NCBI RefSeq assembly: GCF_050586345.1
Contig: NZ_JBOCEF010000002.1
Coordinates: 123,062-187,061 of the forward strand
Origin: JBOCEF01 sp050586345
Lineage (GTDB): Bacteria > Pseudomonadota > Alphaproteobacteria > Rhodobacterales > Rhodobacteraceae
Length of the DNA: 64,000 nt
Reading direction: 5' to 3'
The position numbers and the translations under genes were made by a program. The notes below the pieces were generated by a model. The model searched no databases. It was given only the letters and a program-made list of their open reading frames with translations, and had not been told where the DNA came from. Below, piece by piece: positions 57,354-64,000 of the stretch; position 1 is the stretch's first letter, and each line of letters begins with the position of its first letter.

Positions 57354-57784
57354 CCGGGCCGCGCGCAAACACGGGCGCGGAGAAGGGGGGCGAGGGCGCC
57401 CCGCACGAGGCGGGCGGCTGCGGCCATCGCGGCGCCCCTGATCACGGCCATGTCCACGCCCCTGACCACGGCCATGTCCACGGCCATGACGACGCCCGCG
57501 TCGCGCCGTCGTCCGCCACGCCGCCGTCCGACCGGAACCCGGTCGTCGCCGCGCTGGTGCTGCTGCTGTCGCTGCCGATCCACGTCTACCGCTACACCCT
57601 TTCGCCCCTGATCGGCCGCAACTGCCGGTACGAGCCGTCCTGCTCGGCCTATGGGCTCGAGGCGCTGAAGGTCCACGGTCCGGTCAAGGGCCTGTGGCTG
57701 ACCCTCAGCCGCATCTCGCGCTGCCACCCCTGGGGCGGCATGGGCCATGACCCGGTGCCGCCGCGCAAGCCGCGGGGCCGCTGA
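57350..57784 (+). CDS. yidD: membrane protein insertion efficiency factor YidD, with His-rich N-terminus
   Basis: A 144-residue YidD. The conserved part (about 62-135) reads LLLSLPIHVYRYTLSPLIGR, NCRYEPSCSAYGLEALKVHG and SRISRCHPWGG, and assists YidC-mediated insertion. The first 55-60 residues are unusual: tandem PDHGHVHA / PDHGHVHG units with nine histidines between H19 and H46, preceded by GGCGH. This looks like a metal-binding tail and is not part of normal YidD (80-110 residues). ATGA overlap with rnpA. Confidence 0.9.
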   Translation: MTGPRANTGAEKGGEGAPHEAGGCGHRGAPDHGHVHAPDHGHVHGHDDARVAPSSATPPSDRNPVVAALVLLLSLPIHVYRYTLSPLIGRNCRYEPSCSAYGLEALKVHGPVKGLWLTLSRISRCHPWGGMGHDPVPPRKPRGR

Positions 57785-57856
57785 AGCCCCCTCGGGCGCC
57801 CCCCAGCCGCACGCGCCCCTTGCGCGCGCGCCCGCGCCCGGCTACCTCGCGCTCCC

Positions 57857-58756
57857 ATGGACAGTTCTTCGCATATCGACGCCCCCGCGCCTGCCGAGGA
57901 TGCCTCGGACCTGCCCCGCATCCTGCAGGGCGCACCGGACTCCGTGGAGTTCCGCAAGCTGCGCAAGCGCGTGATCCGCGAGACCCGCGACGCCATCGAG
58001 CGTTACGGCATGGCCACCCCGGGCGACCGCTGGCTGGTCTGCCTCTCGGGCGGCAAGGACAGCTACACGCTCCTCGCCGCGCTGACCGAGCTGAAATGGC
58101 GCGGGCTCCTGCCGGTCGACCTTCTCGCCTGCAATCTCGACCAGGGCCAGCCGGGCTTCCCCTCCACCGTGCTGCCCGAGTTCCTCGAGCGCATGCAGGT
58201 GCCGCACCGGATCGAGTACCAGGACACCTATTCCGTCGTCACCGACAAGATCCCCGAGGGGCGCACCTATTGCTCGCTCTGCTCGCGCCTGCGCCGGGGG
58301 CACCTGTATCGGATCGCGCGCGAGGAGGGCTGTTCGACCGTGGTGCTCGGCCATCACCGGGACGACATGCTCGAGACGTTCTTCATGAACCTCTTCCATG
58401 GCGGGCGCCTCGCCACCATGCCGCCGCGCCTGCTGAACGAGGAAGGCGACGTCTTCGTCGCCCGCCCCCTCGCCTTCGTCTCCGAGGCCGATTGCGGGAA
58501 ATTCGCCCGCGCGATGAACTATCCCATCATCCCCTGCGACCTCTGCGGGTCCCAGGACGGGCTGCAGCGCATGCAGGTCAAGGCCCTGCTGGATGAGTGG
58601 GAGAAGAACCGCCCCGGCCGCCGCCAGGTGATGTTCCGCTCGCTCATGAACGCCCGCCCCTCGCACCTCCTCGACGATTCGCTGTTCGATTTCGCCGGGC
58701 TGATGCTGAAGGAGAAGGGGGAGAAGGCGGACGAGGTTCCCGACCTGCTCGGCTGA
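57857..58756 (+). CDS. ttcA: tRNA 2-thiocytidine(32) synthetase TtcA
   Basis: A 299-residue PP-loop ATPase: SGGKDS (64-69), Fe-S ligands C139 and C142 (YCSLCSRLRRG) and a further CxxC at C227/C230 (IIPCDLCGSQ), LGHHRDD and FFMNLFHGGRLATMPP. It thiolates C32 of certain tRNAs. The start at 57857 is the first ATG; no strong SD is visible. It ends before a dense hairpin region that likely terminates the message. Confidence 0.93.
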   Translation: MDSSSHIDAPAPAEDASDLPRILQGAPDSVEFRKLRKRVIRETRDAIERYGMATPGDRWLVCLSGGKDSYTLLAALTELKWRGLLPVDLLACNLDQGQPGFPSTVLPEFLERMQVPHRIEYQDTYSVVTDKIPEGRTYCSLCSRLRRGHLYRIAREEGCSTVVLGHHRDDMLETFFMNLFHGGRLATMPPRLLNEEGDVFVARPLAFVSEADCGKFARAMNYPIIPCDLCGSQDGLQRMQVKALLDEWEKNRPGRRQVMFRSLMNARPSHLLDDSLFDFAGLMLKEKGEKADEVPDLLG

Positions 58757-58950
58757 CGGCGTTGCGGGGGCTGCCGCCCCCGGTCCCCCGCTCGAGGGGG
58801 TGACCCCCTGAAAACCCCCTTTGTTTTGGGCGCTTCCCCCGTTTGCGGAGGGAGGGGGTCGACGCACTGCGTCGACGGGGAGGGAGGCATGCATGCCTCC
58901 CTCCCCTGTGCCGCCCCGCGCGGCGTCAGCCGCAACAACGCACCGAAAAA
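58757..58950. terminator. multi-hairpin intergenic region after ttcA
   Basis: No gene. It contains GGGGGC-TGCC-GCCCCC (about 58771-58786), CCCCCGCTCGAGGGGG (about 58785-58800), a TTTGTTTTGGG tract, and two adjacent long palindromes (58858-58876 and 58877-58906). It is placed between convergent ttcA and a thioesterase gene. Dense G/C palindromes of this kind are often repeated intergenic elements in Rhodobacterales. Confidence 0.6.
58858..58906. repeat. tandem perfect palindromes (19 bp and 30 bp)
   Basis: 58858-58876: GTCGACGCA-C-TGCGTCGAC. 58877-58906: 15-bp arms GGGGAGGGAGGCATG and CATGCCTCCCTCCCC with no spacer. They abut exactly. Such cruciform-capable DNA may be a repeat family member, a terminator or a protein-binding site. 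Confidence 0.75.
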
Positions 58951-59406
58951 TCAGGCCAGCGTGTCCTCGCACCCGGCCCCGGCGATGGCGCGGGCCTCGG
59001 CGACGAGCTTTTCGGGCAGCGGCGTCGGGCGCCGCTCGGGGTTCTTCACGTAGACATGGACATAGCGGCAGGCGGCATGGGCCAGTTCCTCGCCCTTCGA
59101 GAACATGGCGAGGCCATAGACCAAGGAGGTGCGCCCGATGCGGTCGATGCGCATCCCGACCTCGACATCCACGGGCCATTTCACCTCGGCCATGAAGCTG
59201 CACTGGGTGTCGGCGACGATGCCGATGACGTCGCCATTCGGCAGCGACAGGCCGACCTTCTCGATCAGCCACCAGTTCACCGCGCTGTCGAAGTATTCGT
59301 AATAGGTCACGTTGTTCATGTGACCGTACATGTCGTTGTCGGCGATGCGGGTCGTCATCGGGTGCAGGCGGCGATAGGCGTCACGCGTCGGGCGCGGCAG
59401 GGGCAT
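58951..59406 (-). CDS. hotdog-fold acyl-CoA thioesterase (4HBT family)
   Basis: A 151-residue hotdog protein. TRIADNDMYGHMNNVTYYEY holds the catalytic Asp region of 4-hydroxybenzoyl-CoA thioesterase-like enzymes; FMAEVKWPVDVEVGMRIDRI and a CRYVHVYV strand complete the fold. It probably hydrolyses a medium or aryl acyl-CoA. The start at 59406 (MPLPRPTRDAY) has GAGAG upstream; a later ATG (MTTRIAD) lacks one. Confidence 0.85.
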   Translation of the reverse strand: MPLPRPTRDAYRRLHPMTTRIADNDMYGHMNNVTYYEYFDSAVNWWLIEKVGLSLPNGDVIGIVADTQCSFMAEVKWPVDVEVGMRIDRIGRTSLVYGLAMFSKGEELAHAACRYVHVYVKNPERRPTPLPEKLVAEARAIAGAGCEDTLA

Positions 59407-59629
59407 GGGCGGAACTCTCAGGCAAGGGCGGGCGCGGATGCGCATGCGGCGGGTCGATATCCGAAACGGCGTTCCGGCATGCGGTCAGCCTAGGAAATTG
59501 CGGCGCGCGGCGCCAGAGGGCGCGGGCCCCGCGTGCGCGGCGGCCTTCCCTCCGCGCCGCTTGCGGGCTAAATCCCGTCGGAGAACGGCGCACGTCCAGA
59601 GGCGCCGCATTGGGAAGAGGCGCCGAGAG

Positions 59630-60346
59630 ATGATCCGCGGGATCCTGTTCGACAAGGACGGCACGCTGTTCGACTTCAACGCCACCTGGCGGGGCGTGGC
59701 CGAGACCGCGCTGGCGCGGCTTGCGCCGAATGACCCGCAGAAGGCGCGCGAGATGGCGCTGGCGGCGGGGTACGACCCCGACCGGCGCAGCTTCGTCGCC
59801 GGATCCGCGCTGGTGGCGGGCGCCGCCTCCGAGGTCGCGGCGATCTGGGCGCCCTTCCTGCCGGGCCGCACGCGCGCGGAGCTGGAGCGCCAGATCAACG
59901 CCCTGGCGGCCGAGGCGGAGGGGCCCGAGCTGACCCCCGCCGCCGCCGACCTGCCGGGCCTGCTGGCGGGGCTGGGGCGCGAGGCCGGGCGGGCGCTGGG
60001 CGTCGCCACCCACGATTCGGAGGACGCGGCGCGCGCGCATCTCGGCGCGGTGGGGGCGCTCGACGCGTTCTCCTTCATCGCCGGCTATGACAGCGGCTGG
60101 GGGCTGAAGCCCGGACCGGGCATGGTGCACGCGTTCTGCGACGCCTCGGGGATCGAGCCGTCGCAGGTGGCGATGATCGGCGACAGCCTGCATGACCTCG
60201 GGGCCGGGCGCGCGGCGCGGGCGGGGCTGGTGGTCGGGGTGCTGACCGGCCCGGCGGACGAGGCGGAGCTCTCGGAGCTCGCCGACATCGTGGTCCCGTC
60301 GATCGAGGCGCTGCCGGGGCTGCTGGCCGAACGCGCGGCGGGCTGA
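59630..60346 (+). CDS. HAD-superfamily phosphatase (Gph-like)
   Basis: A 238-residue HAD hydrolase: motif I DKDGTL (8-13), motif II ATHDSE, conserved Lys in GLKPGPGM, motif IV GDSLHDLGAGRAA. A helical cap lies between residues 20 and 100. It resembles phosphoglycolate phosphatases, but specificity cannot be read. GAAGAGG precedes the ATG. The 223-bp gap upstream holds only its leader and the thioesterase promoter. Confidence 0.86.
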   Translation: MIRGILFDKDGTLFDFNATWRGVAETALARLAPNDPQKAREMALAAGYDPDRRSFVAGSALVAGAASEVAAIWAPFLPGRTRAELERQINALAAEAEGPELTPAAADLPGLLAGLGREAGRALGVATHDSEDAARAHLGAVGALDAFSFIAGYDSGWGLKPGPGMVHAFCDASGIEPSQVAMIGDSLHDLGAGRAARAGLVVGVLTGPADEAELSELADIVVPSIEALPGLLAERAAG

Positions 60347-60361
60347 GGCCCGTTCGGCGGC

Positions 60362-61051
60362 TCAGGCGAAGGCCGCCTCCAGCGCCGCGTCGCAATGGAT
60401 GAGGGTGGTGTCGAAGACGGGCAGGGGGCTGTTGCCGCCGTCCAGCAGCATCCCGACCTCGGTGCAGCCGAGGATCAGCGAATCCGCCCCCGCTTCGCCC
60501 AGCCGTCCCGCGATGCCTTCATAGGAAGCGCGGCTTTCGGGGCGGGTCTCGCCCAGGCAGAGCTCATCATAGATGATCCGGTGCGTTTCCGCCCGGTCCG
60601 CATCCCCGGGGATCACCGGCGCCAGGCCCGCCGCGCGCAGGCGGCCCGTGTAGAAATCCTGCTCCATGGTGTAGGCGGTGGCCATCAGGCCGGGGCGGGA
60701 CTTGCCCGCCGCCTTCAGCGCCGCCGCGGTGGCGTCGGCGATGTGCAGGAAGGGGATGGAGACGGCGGCCTCGATGGCCGGGGCCACCTTGTGCATGGTG
60801 TTGGTCGCCAGGATCAGCAGATCCGCGCCCCCGGCCTCGAGCCCCTTGGCGGCCCCGGCCAGCGCGGCGCCCGCGCCGTCCCAGTCGCCGCGGGCCTGCA
60901 TCGCCTCGATCACGCCGAAATCGACGCTGCGGATCAGGCAATCGGCGGAATGCAGACCGCCGAGGCGCGCGCGCGCCCCGGCGTTCAGCCGCGCATAGTA
61001 CAGCGCGGTGCTCTCGCAGCTCATGCCGCCCAAGATGCCGATGGTCTTCAT
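60362..61051 (-). CDS. aspartate/glutamate racemase-family protein (YgeA-like)
   Basis: A 229-residue PLP-independent amino-acid racemase. GILGGMSCESTALYYARLN is the N-terminal signature. The catalytic pair is T83 (LATNTMHK) and C196 (LILGCTE), the Thr/Cys arrangement of E. coli YgeA, in contrast to the Cys/Cys pair of classic aspartate racemases, so it may prefer other or L-specific substrates. It converges on the HAD gene with 15 bp between. Confidence 0.87.
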   Translation of the reverse strand: MKTIGILGGMSCESTALYYARLNAGARARLGGLHSADCLIRSVDFGVIEAMQARGDWDGAGAALAGAAKGLEAGGADLLILATNTMHKVAPAIEAAVSIPFLHIADATAAALKAAGKSRPGLMATAYTMEQDFYTGRLRAAGLAPVIPGDADRAETHRIIYDELCLGETRPESRASYEGIAGRLGEAGADSLILGCTEVGMLLDGGNSPLPVFDTTLIHCDAALEAAFA

Positions 61052-61080
61052 GGGGCCCTCCCGGGCGGCGCGCGGCGTGC

Positions 61081-61527
61081 TCAGTCGCAGTCGCGCGCGG
61101 CGTTGTACGCCAGGTAGTAGGTGTAGGACGAGCGCTTGGCCTGGCCCTCGGACGCGGTGAAGTCCGACTTGCGCTTCACGATGGAGAAGCCCTTGGCCTC
61201 GGCCACGGACTCGCCCGTGCGCGGGTCGGTGTAGTCCGAGAGCGCGATCACGTCGCCGACCTGCGGCGCCTCGGCGGGCAGCACCAGGAACATGGCGGCG
61301 TCCTGGTAGAGGCCGTCATTGCACGCGCCGTCCGGCAGCTTGGCGACGGCGGGCAGCAGCTTGGGCTTGCCGAGGATCTCGGCCGCGGATTCGGTGGCGG
61401 CCATCACGGCCTCGGCGGCGGGGGCGGCGGCGACGGCCTCGACCGCTTCGCCCTCCTCCTGGGCGTTGGCGGCGGCGGCGGTCATGGCGAGGGCGCAGAA
61501 CGCGACGGTGAAGATGCGCTTGGTCAT
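61081..61527 (-). CDS. secreted protein of unknown function
   Basis: A 148-residue protein with a Sec signal (MTKRIFTVAFCALAMTAAAA, cleavage near ANA-QE), an acidic Ala/Glu-rich segment (25-55), then a compact domain with KLPDGACNDGLYQDAAMFLV and YLAYNAARDCD containing two cysteines. Its family is not recognised. GGGAG precedes the ATG at 61527 and a plausible promoter lies at 61565-61593. Confidence 0.7.
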   Translation of the reverse strand: MTKRIFTVAFCALAMTAAAANAQEEGEAVEAVAAAPAAEAVMAATESAAEILGKPKLLPAVAKLPDGACNDGLYQDAAMFLVLPAEAPQVGDVIALSDYTDPRTGESVAEAKGFSIVKRKSDFTASEGQAKRSSYTYYLAYNAARDCD

Positions 61528-61564
61528 GGTGGAAACTCCCTGGGTGTACGCGAACGTCCGCGGC

Positions 61565-61593
61565 AGGCTAGCGAGTCGTTGGTTAATCCACAA
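61565..61593 (-). promoter_or_regulatory. promoter of the secreted-protein gene
   Basis: On the minus strand TTGTGG (plus 61588-61593), 17-bp spacer, TAGCCT (61565-61570), within an AT-richer patch upstream of the start at 61527. Confidence 0.4.
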
Positions 61594-61719
61594 TTCAGTT
61601 GTTGGGCGTTTCGCGGGCGAACGGGGGCCGCCCCGCCGGGGACTGGCGAAAGGGGCGCCGCGTCGGCGTTTCGACGCCCCTCCGCACGTGGAATTACGCG
61701 GGCAATTCATGCCCTTGCG

Positions 61720-62841
61720 TCAAGCGGCGCGCGGCGCCCAGTCCGCCCAGCGGCCATGGTAGCAGCCGCGGCCCAGGAACTCGGTCCTCCCCCCGGGCCA
61801 GGTCTGCAGCCGGATCGAGGCGCCCGGCGCCCGCCCGTCGGGCTCGAGCGACAGGCGCAGCAGCGGCGCCGCGGCCGTCGCCCGCGCGCCCGCCCCGGCG
61901 AAGGCGGCGTCGATGGCGGCGCGGGTCGCCTCGGGCACGTATTGGCGCATGATGGTGTGGACCGCGAGCCGGGCGGTTCCCGTCGCCTGCGGGGCGGCGA
62001 GGCGCGCGGCGATCCAGTCGGCGGCGTCGGCGGCCTCGGGCGGCGGCGCGGCGGCGGCGAGGGCGAGGGCGGCCTCGACCCGCGCGCGGCGGGCGTGCTG
62101 GTCGGGCCAGACATAGGCCAGCATCCGCGCCCGGGCGGCGGGGTCCGAGGCGTCGACCGGGTTGAGGTCGCAGGCCGCGCGGCTGGTGATGGAGAGGGGG
62201 GCGGAGAGGTCCGGGGCCGCGCCGCTCCAGGTGCAGGCGAAGCGGGGCGCGTCCGCGGGGCCCCAGCTCCGCTCGCCCCCGTTTTCCGGGCCCAGGTCAT
62301 AGGCGTAGCGGTCGAAGAGCAGGTTCAGCCCGGCCGAGGCGCCGATCTCCAGCAGCTCGAACGGCATCTTGTGGCGGGCGGCGGCGACCAGCGCGCCGCC
62401 GAGCAGGATGGCCGAGCGCCCCGGCTCGTTGGTCTGCGGCGGCGAGGCGAGCCAGGGGAGCAGCGCGTCCGGGTCTTCGGCGAAGGCCTGCATCGCGGCG
62501 CCGGCCAGGGTCTCGGGCGAGAAGGGCGGCGGCGCGGACCAGGCGGCGGAGAGGGCGGGGCGCGTGCCCGCCCGCGCCAGCGCGTGCAGCCCGCCCGCGA
62601 TGCGCAGCGGCAGGGCGTCGGCGAAGGGGCGGCCGGGCCAGGCCAGCAGCGCGTCCGAGACCGGGTCGCCGGGGCGGACGGCGCCGGCCAGGCCGAACAT
62701 CAGCGCCGCCATGAAGGGCGAGCCGAGCTCGGCCGAGGCCTTGCCCTGCCGGGCGAAGGCGGCGCGGATGGCGGCCTCGCCCGTCTCTTCGCCCGCGCGG
62801 GGGGCGGTGGAGATCGGCTCCTGCGGTCCTGCGTTTCGCAT
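61720..62841 (-). CDS. DUF2332-family protein
   Basis: A 373-residue protein of the DUF2332 family (AAIRAAFARQGKASAELGSP, TNEPGRSAILLGGALVAAAR, ELLEIGASAGLNLLFDRYAY, VDASDPAARARMLAYVWPDQ). The GASAGLNL segment resembles a nucleotide- or SAM-binding loop, so a methyltransferase-like fold is possible, but the function is unknown. Divergent from the quinone oxidoreductase gene. Confidence 0.87.
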   Translation of the reverse strand: MRNAGPQEPISTAPRAGEETGEAAIRAAFARQGKASAELGSPFMAALMFGLAGAVRPGDPVSDALLAWPGRPFADALPLRIAGGLHALARAGTRPALSAAWSAPPPFSPETLAGAAMQAFAEDPDALLPWLASPPQTNEPGRSAILLGGALVAAARHKMPFELLEIGASAGLNLLFDRYAYDLGPENGGERSWGPADAPRFACTWSGAAPDLSAPLSITSRAACDLNPVDASDPAARARMLAYVWPDQHARRARVEAALALAAAAPPPEAADAADWIAARLAAPQATGTARLAVHTIMRQYVPEATRAAIDAAFAGAGARATAAAPLLRLSLEPDGRAPGASIRLQTWPGGRTEFLGRGCYHGRWADWAPRAA

Positions 62842-62875
62842 GTCGAAAATTCACCCGTTTCAATCCTGTCGGGGA

Positions 62876-62887
62876 CATGTTTACATG
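62876..62887. promoter_or_regulatory. 12-bp palindrome in the DUF2332/quinone oxidoreductase divergent gap
   Basis: CATGT-TT-ACATG, 74 bp before the oxidoreductase start and 35 bp from the DUF2332 start. A candidate operator for the divergent pair; it is short enough to be chance. Confidence 0.35.
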
Positions 62888-62960
62888 CGCCCGACCGCGC
62901 GGCGAAGGGGGAGAGGCCGCTGGCCGCGCGCAGGGATGCAAGAGACAAGGGAGAGAGCCC

Positions 62961-63926
62961 ATGCGCGCCATGCGCCTGAACGCTCTGGGAGAGAGCCTGA
63001 AGCTTGAAGACGTCGCCGCGCCGGAGCCCGGCCCGGGCGAGGTGCGCCTGAAGCTGGAGGCCTGCGGGGTGAATTTCGCCGACACGCTGGTGATCCACGG
63101 CAAGTACCAGGAGAAGCCGGACCTGCCCTTCAGCCCTGGCGCCGAGGTCTGCGGCGTGGTCGAGGCGGTCGGCCCGGGCGTCGAGGCGCCGAAGGTCGGC
63201 CAGCGGGTCGCCGCGCTGATCGGCAATGGCGGCATGGCCGAGGCGGCGCTGGCGCCCGCCGCCGCCTGCGTGCCGGTGCCGGACGGGATGGACCCGAAGG
63301 TCGCCGCGGCCTTCCTGATCGCCTACGGGACGTCCCATGTCGCGCTGGACTACCGCGCGCGGCTGAAGCCCGGCGAGCGTCTGCTGGTGCTGGGCGCCGC
63401 GGGCGGCGTGGGCCTCACGGCGGTGGAGATCGGCAAGCTGATGGGCGCCGAGGTGATCGCCTGCGCCCGCGGCGCGGACCGGCTTGAGGTCTGCAAGGAG
63501 ATGGGCGCGGATCACGTGATCGACAGCGCGGCGCAGGACATCAAGGCCGAGTGCAAGGCGCTGGGCGGCGTGGATGTGGTCTATGACCCGGTCGGGGGCG
63601 AGCAGTTCAAGGCGGCGATGTCGGCCTGCCGCCCGGAAGCGCGGCTGATCCCCATCGGCTTCGCCTCGGGCGAGATCCCGCAGATCCCGGCGAACCTGCT
63701 GCTGGTCAAGAACCTCGACGTCGTGGGCCTCTACTGGGGCGCGTATCGCAAGTTCAAGCCGGAGGTGATCACCGGCTCGATCGCGCAGCTGTTCGGCTGG
63801 TGGGCCGAGGGGAAGATCAAGCCGCACGTGACCAACGTGTTCGGGCTCGAGCAGTCGAACGAGGCCATCGAGGCGCTGGCCAAGCGCAAGGCCACCGGCA
63901 AGGTGGTGGTGGACTGCCTGGCCTGA
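62961..63926 (+). CDS. NADPH:quinone oxidoreductase-family (zinc-free MDR) protein
   Basis: A 321-residue medium-chain reductase without zinc ligands. ACGVNFADTLVIHGKYQ, SPGAEVCGVVEAVGPGV and the nucleotide loop VLGAAGGVGLTAVEIGKLMG are characteristic of QOR/crotonyl-reductase-like proteins; KFKPEVITGSIAQLFGWWAE is typical of the alphaproteobacterial group. It reduces quinones or enones with NADPH; the substrate is unknown. GGGAGAG precedes the ATG; an in-frame ATG at 62877 lacks an SD. Confidence 0.88.
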   Translation: MRAMRLNALGESLKLEDVAAPEPGPGEVRLKLEACGVNFADTLVIHGKYQEKPDLPFSPGAEVCGVVEAVGPGVEAPKVGQRVAALIGNGGMAEAALAPAAACVPVPDGMDPKVAAAFLIAYGTSHVALDYRARLKPGERLLVLGAAGGVGLTAVEIGKLMGAEVIACARGADRLEVCKEMGADHVIDSAAQDIKAECKALGGVDVVYDPVGGEQFKAAMSACRPEARLIPIGFASGEIPQIPANLLLVKNLDVVGLYWGAYRKFKPEVITGSIAQLFGWWAEGKIKPHVTNVFGLEQSNEAIEALAKRKATGKVVVDCLA

Positions 63927-63948
63927 CGGGCCTTGCGGATCGCTGGTG

Positions 63949-63978
63949 AAGGGGGCGGGCCTGCGGGTCCGCCCCTTT
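63949..63978 (+). terminator. intrinsic terminator of the quinone oxidoreductase gene
   Basis: A 13-bp stem (AAGGGGGCGGGCC with GGTCCGCCCCTTT, two G-U pairs) capped by TGCG, followed by TTTTC-type U residues. It lies 23 bp after the stop codon. Confidence 0.85.
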
Positions 63979-64000
63979 TCGCTTGCGCGCGCGGGGGCGG

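Noticed and set aside
57420..57490. Short tandem DNA repeat suggesting a CRISPR or minisatellite
   Set aside because: The two near-identical 24-bp units simply encode the His-rich repeat of the YidD extension; there are no spacers.
1..64000. CRISPR arrays, insertion sequences, rRNA operons
   Set aside because: No regularly spaced repeats, transposase motifs or rRNA-like sequence were seen.

Overview
The window is very GC-rich (strong G/C bias at third codon positions) and looks like a chromosomal segment of an alphaproteobacterium, most likely Rhodobacterales. Pointers are the SitABCD-type metal transporter behind a Fur/Mur-like palindrome, TRAP DctPQM transport of organic acids, the Agrobacterium-type Udh/Gci/Gli/KdgD uronate pathway, a DUF3008 small protein, and the rpmH-rnpA-yidD-ttcA block. 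No plasmid backbone, insertion sequence or CRISPR array is visible.

Layout. 1-5.7 kb: a minus-strand operon for an uptake ABC transporter (substrate-binding protein and ATPase) with a cyclic amidohydrolase, an SDR and a cysteine hydrolase, controlled by a divergent LysR gene with a clear dyad operator. 5.7-10.1 kb: a DUF411 protein, then a TetR gene divergent from a short operon (NTF2-like, PPOX-like, degenerate alpha/beta hydrolase, PhzF) with two mirror-image 18-bp operators; this stretch contains a 10-N scaffold gap flanked by homopolymer junk. 10.1-14 kb: sitABCD-like Mn/Fe uptake. 14.1-18.9 kb: oxidative uronate catabolism (udh, gntR, kdgD, gci, gli) with matching GntR-type operators. 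19-36 kb: a DMT exporter, a DUF3008 protein, then a large sugar-acid catabolic supercluster (TRAP transporter, UxaA dehydratase, two HIBADH-type dehydrogenases, GntR, three SDR/epimerase-type dehydrogenases, IlvD/Edd dehydratase, FAH hydrolase, 2-hydroxyacid dehydrogenase, GlcD-like oxidase) with GC-rich hairpins in many of its gaps. 36-44.4 kb: PPK2, a secreted crystallin-like protein, a zinc metallopeptidase, an HI0933-type flavoprotein, glucokinase, and QuiC with its LysR regulator.

44.6-49.4 kb is a compact 4.8-kb integrative element inserted at the 3' end of tRNA-Arg(ACG). It has 49-bp direct repeats (one regenerating the intact tRNA), repeated arm-type sites near both ends, a tyrosine recombinase with a probable TTG start, a lower-GC coiled-coil membrane protein of unknown function, a RepA-like AAA ATPase and an excisionase-like HTH protein. 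It is the best candidate here for undescribed biology.

49.7-64 kb is mostly housekeeping: a methyltransferase, P1 peptidase, histidine kinase, a mercuric-reductase-like flavoprotein paired with TVP38, then rpmH - possible small ORF - rnpA - yidD - ttcA, a thioesterase, HAD phosphatase, Asp/Glu racemase, a secreted protein, DUF2332, and a quinone oxidoreductase ending in an intrinsic terminator.

All function calls rest on reading translated motifs and remembered family features; no database search was run.
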